Both the position numbers and the translations under genes were made by a program. Shown one piece after another: positions 61,354 through 64,000 of a DNA stretch of 64,000 bases. Below the pieces are notes generated by a model, which worked only from the letters and a program-made list of their open reading frames with translations, did no database searches and was not told the DNA's origin. Source of the stretch: MED-G105 sp965263305 (lineage in GTDB: Bacteria; Pseudomonadota; Alphaproteobacteria; Caulobacterales; Parvularculaceae). Numbering within the stretch: position 1 is the stretch's first letter; each line of letters opens with the position of its first letter. The stretch is taken from the NCBI GenBank assembly GCA_965263305.1, contig OZ253666.1, positions 682,001 to 746,000 of the forward strand. The letters are read 5' to 3'.

Positions 61354-61773
61354 TCAAAAAAGTGAGTAAACGATGATACCACTGAAAAATATCGATCCTG
61401 CGCCATGGAGCGGAAGAATACGAATTGCGAAGGGTATTGCCCATCTCGCGAACCGTTGGTGCAGTTTCGGAAGAAGTGCGATTGGGATCGCCGTTACTAC
61501 AAGCATTGAGCCAAACGCAAAGATGGCTAAGGGAAATTTTGTTTGCGTTGAAGCACCGATGAAGGCGACGCCTACAAGCAATCTTAAGAGCGCCTCCAGA
61601 GTGTTGACCGTTATGGAGCTGGCATAACCCTCAAGAAATTTGATCGCGCGTTCTCTTTGAAAGAATATCGCTAAACCAAGTGTGAACAAGAATGCAGCAG
61701 CAGCCCATACGATACTCACCCATATCGTGGTCATTGCTTCGCTGAAGTTCAGAGCATCTACAATTTGCCTCAC
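61354..61773 (-). CDS. four-helix membrane protein of unknown function
   Basis: 139 residues from a GTG at 61773 with GAGGGAT six bases upstream. Four hydrophobic segments are predicted: about 15-38, 57-77, 82-100 and 115-135. A conserved-looking RERAIKFLEGYASSITVNTLEALLRLLVG linker lies in the first half. I cannot assign a family. Base composition is more AT-rich than the flanking core genes, in line with an acquired segment. It is not clearly part of an operon. Confidence 0.6.
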   Translation of the reverse strand: MRQIVDALNFSEAMTTIWVSIVWAAAAFLFTLGLAIFFQRERAIKFLEGYASSITVNTLEALLRLLVGVAFIGASTQTKFPLAIFAFGSMLVVTAIPIALLPKLHQRFARWAIPFAIRILPLHGAGSIFFSGIIVYSLF

Positions 61774-62050
61774 TAAAAATCCCTCATAGAGCTATCGGTA
61801 TAGTAGTCGTCGTAACCGCACTAAATGTTCACTTCGGCAGGAGATCAACGAACCTCAATCACATTTCGAGGATAGTTTCTCAAACTCGTCTCCGGTAAGC
61901 CGCTCGCTTTTGATCCGGAGCAACCCAAAGGTAGTAATCGAAGTTTCCCGCCATTCTGCAGGCAATTTTAATGGCCCAATCCTGTCGAGTTCCTACGTAC
62001 TGCCGAGCGACCATTTGGGGAGCATTTATTCCGGTAGATAAATTGTCGCC

Positions 62051-62866
62051 TCAATCCTCGTCAACGAGGAAGTCCAGAATGACACCGTTTAGCAGGTCGG
62101 ACTTTTCTTGCAGCGCGTAGTGCGTGCCATTGGGGACAACAAAGAGCTGTGCACCAGGAATACCGGCATAAAGTTCCACCACATGTTCAAGTGCGGTATC
62201 TTCATGGTCACCATTGATCACGAGTGTCTTCGCTGAAATCCCAGCCAGATCAGACTTTTCGAATGTTGGGCTCGTGGTCCACATGATGGCCATCTCATCG
62301 AGAATTTCTGCAAACCCTGACAAGTCGGAATGGCCGGTCAAGTAATGCTCAATGAAGTTACCCGGATAGCGTTGTGGGTCCGTATCCCCATCCCACTCAT
62401 AATTCGCGATGAACTCGCGAACTCCTACAGGATAGGATTCATAGTGAAATGTTGCTCCTAAAAGTACGAGCTTATGAATGAATTCAGGACGATGAATAGC
62501 AGTGGTGATAGCGGTTATGCCACCATCACTCAGCCCGATGATCGAAATTTGGCGATGCCCTAAATATTCAGCAAGCGCGCCAATATCCGCTGACATGAGA
62601 TCATACGTAATTTGCTCATCAGATGCGCCGCTACGGCCTTGTTCACGGCTATCGAGAGCCACTACCGTAAAGTGCTGAGAAAGCACCGGTATTTGTTTCT
62701 TAAAACTATCACGAGACTCCATCCCACCATGTAGAAGGTAAAGAGGAGGGCCTTCTCCATGAACAACATAGTCCAGCTCTACACCGTTAAGCTTTATCTT
62801 CTCCGCTGCGGCAGGACCGCTAAAAGCAGCGATTAAGAAAGAGACGATGCTTAATATTTTTTCCAT
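62051..62866 (-). CDS. exported alpha/beta hydrolase
   Basis: 271 residues from ATG 62866. The signal peptide ends at GPAAAE (about 21). The alpha/beta hydrolase motifs are complete: LYLLHGGMESRDSF, VVALDSREQGRSG, nucleophile elbow GLSDGG, acid in VINGDHEDTALEH and histidine in PNGTHYALQ. It is likely a periplasmic esterase or lactone/peptide hydrolase; the substrate is unknown. The gene is AT-richer than its neighbours, as is the membrane gene 270 bases downstream, suggesting both arrived together. Confidence 0.85.
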   Translation of the reverse strand: MEKILSIVSFLIAAFSGPAAAEKIKLNGVELDYVVHGEGPPLYLLHGGMESRDSFKKQIPVLSQHFTVVALDSREQGRSGASDEQITYDLMSADIGALAEYLGHRQISIIGLSDGGITAITTAIHRPEFIHKLVLLGATFHYESYPVGVREFIANYEWDGDTDPQRYPGNFIEHYLTGHSDLSGFAEILDEMAIMWTTSPTFEKSDLAGISAKTLVINGDHEDTALEHVVELYAGIPGAQLFVVPNGTHYALQEKSDLLNGVILDFLVDED

Positions 62867-63100
62867 ATCGCTTCATACGTTTTTTGAACTCCATCATCAA
62901 TCAGCTTTCGTTGCTCTTCGAATGCAATTTCATATGAAGAAGGAGGCCCTTCTTAACAGAGTTTCTGCATCTGCTTTTGGATCTGGTAGGTCGCCCGCTG
63001 GGGCAAAACTCTGCCGATTTTCTGACATTCGAATTAAGAAAAGCGATGTCTGGTATGAGCCCATCCTCCGTCATCCAATCATTCACGCGACCTCTGCGCT

Positions 63101-63772
63101 CTAAGCCTCTAAACCGGTGCGCGTATAATCATCACGATCCAAAAACACCGGTGCGTCGTCAGGCGACCATAGGGCCAGTTTCTCCATCGTGCGGGTGAAC
63201 AACGCGCTCTCAATATGCGCCGTTAACCAATGGCGCAGGTGAGCGGGCATGGTGTCGTCAAACCATGTCGGGTCGGCGATACGGAACTGACGCACAAATG
63301 GGAAAATGGCGATGTCCGCCATGGAGGGCGCTTGGCCCATAAGGTGGGGGTTGTCGGCGAGGCGCGTCGCTAACAGGTCTAAAAACGCGCGCCCCTGCCC
63401 CCGGTGGATGGCGGCGTCCTCCCCCGGATAGCGCGTCGCGTATTTATAGCGATCAAGATGGTGCTTGAACGGACCATCATTTTCCCGGATGAGCGCTTGT
63501 TGACCGTCAATATCGACCGCCCGCCAGGCGGCGGGGTCATGGTGGTCCAACGCCCAGTGCATGATGTCGAGACTTTCGTCTAACACCGCGCCGTCGGGCA
63601 AGACCATGGTCGGCGTTGTGGCTTTCTCACTCGCCTCTCGCATTTCGGCGGGTTTATCGCGCAAGGCCACTTCCCGGATCTCCACCCTCACCCCGCTGAC
63701 GAGCAAGGCCATACGCGCGCGCATGGCGTAGGGGCAGCGACGGAACGAATAGAGGATCGGATGAGCGCTCAT
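63101..63772 (-). CDS. glutathione S-transferase family protein
   Basis: 223 residues. The thioredoxin-like N-terminal domain has RRCPYAMRARMAL, with Cys13 in the position used by glutaredoxin-2-like and beta/omega-type GSTs, then TTPTMVLPDGAVLDESLDIM for glutathione binding. The C-terminal helical domain has the SMADIAIFPFVRQF motif. It probably conjugates or de-glutathionylates small molecules or proteins. It starts 3 bases after the trhO stop and is likely co-transcribed with it. Confidence 0.88.
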   Translation of the reverse strand: MSAHPILYSFRRCPYAMRARMALLVSGVRVEIREVALRDKPAEMREASEKATTPTMVLPDGAVLDESLDIMHWALDHHDPAAWRAVDIDGQQALIRENDGPFKHHLDRYKYATRYPGEDAAIHRGQGRAFLDLLATRLADNPHLMGQAPSMADIAIFPFVRQFRIADPTWFDDTMPAHLRHWLTAHIESALFTRTMEKLALWSPDDAPVFLDRDDYTRTGLEA

Positions 63773-63775
63773 CGG

Positions 63776-64000
63776 TTAGTCTTTATCAGAAAACGGATCA
63801 CTCACACCTTCGGTCATGCGCTTATGCCGGGCGGCGAATTTTGCTTTCTTATGATCCGAATATTGATCGTAGCATCGCGCGCAGGAAACGCCCTCCACAT
63901 AGTGGATGCTTTTGCGCCCTTCGGCGTCCACCGGGAACCCGCAAGCGCGACAGATAACCTGGTCCCCTTGTTTGAGCCCGTGCACGAGGGACACACGCTC
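63776..64000 (-). CDS. trhO: TrhO (YceA) tRNA uridine hydroxylase, C-terminal part (partial)
   Basis: About 74 residues of an open frame that continues past the right edge. It ends with the cysteine-rich tail CRACGFPV and YVEGVSCARCYDQ, matching the C-terminus of rhodanese-like TrhO/YceA proteins, preceded by ERVSLVHGLKQGD. TrhO hydroxylates U34 in tRNA in an oxygen-dependent pathway leading to (c)mo5U. The catalytic rhodanese domain lies outside the window, so only the tail is seen. The GST gene follows after 3 bases. Confidence 0.85.
   Translation of the reverse strand, partial: ERVSLVHGLKQGDQVICRACGFPVDAEGRKSIHYVEGVSCARCYDQYSDHKKAKFAARHKRMTEGVSDPFSDKD

Noticed and set aside
62867..63100. 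A short frame around 62901-63086 and its plus-strand counterpart
   Set aside because: No conserved motif or ribosome site. Treated as non-coding.
1..64000. tRNA, rRNA, CRISPR array, insertion sequence or phage genes
   Set aside because: No T-loop-like GGTTC-type pattern with matching arms, no regularly spaced repeats, and no transposase or integrase motif was noticed. A tool search (tRNAscan, Infernal) could still find something.

Overview
This window is a 64 kb stretch of chromosome from a flagellated alphaproteobacterium. Gene content points towards the Caulobacterales, Hyphomonadales (Maricaulales) or Parvularculales side of the class. The reasons are the Caulobacter-type flagellar order fliG-flbE-fliN-flbD-flhA, DUF2336 and DUF1491 proteins, secreted peptidases of the type common in marine stalked or budding alphaproteobacteria, and the alphaproteobacterial block ppiD-trpE...trpGDC...lexA-comEC-gltX...gltA. 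GC content is moderately high, apart from a few AT-richer inserts. No rRNA, tRNA, CRISPR array, insertion sequence or prophage was recognised.

Layout. 1-6100: flagellar cluster (fliG tail, flbE/fliH, fliN, flbD, flhA, flhF). It encodes motor/export parts and their sigma-54 activator, and a sigma-54-like -24/-12 element precedes flhF. 6200-13150: unlinked genes (SMP-30-like protein, DUF1287 protein, mobA, sdhE, DUF4345 protein, alpha/beta hydrolase, tpiA), interrupted by an AT-rich, mostly non-coding stretch around 7.3-9.5 kb. 13400-31400: the housekeeping block ppiD, trpE, trpG, trpD, trpC, lexA, comEC, gltX, a small exonuclease and gltA. The trp genes are split between trpE and trpG by a secreted zinc metalloprotease, a DM13 protein and a divergent polysaccharide deacetylase. 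The moaC-moeA pair often found between trpC and lexA is absent. Two LexA-type boxes precede lexA.

31500-40700: envelope and regulatory genes: a secreted M14 peptidase, an SH3 lipoprotein, a DUF2336 protein, a Tyr/Arg-rich exported protein, a DUF1491 protein, a soluble PAS-like histidine kinase and an exported protein of unknown function. 40900-51200: metabolic genes. These are a thiamine-diphosphate enzyme coupled to an FMN 2-hydroxyacid dehydrogenase, a 3-hydroxyisobutyrate-dehydrogenase-like protein, a DUF1499 protein, a PHA-system protein, two exported hydrolases and two SDR oxidoreductases. 51300-53870: a CRP/FNR-like palindrome, then an RND/MMPL exporter split by an apparent single-base frameshift. 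53900-64000: metG, two tandem paralogous small membrane proteins of unknown family, a lipoprotein-MFS-DUF1801 operon, a quinone-oxidoreductase-like enzyme, an AT-richer insert with a membrane protein and an exported hydrolase, and finally a GST next to the C-terminal end of trhO at the right edge.

All assignments come from reading translations and motifs by eye. No database search was run.
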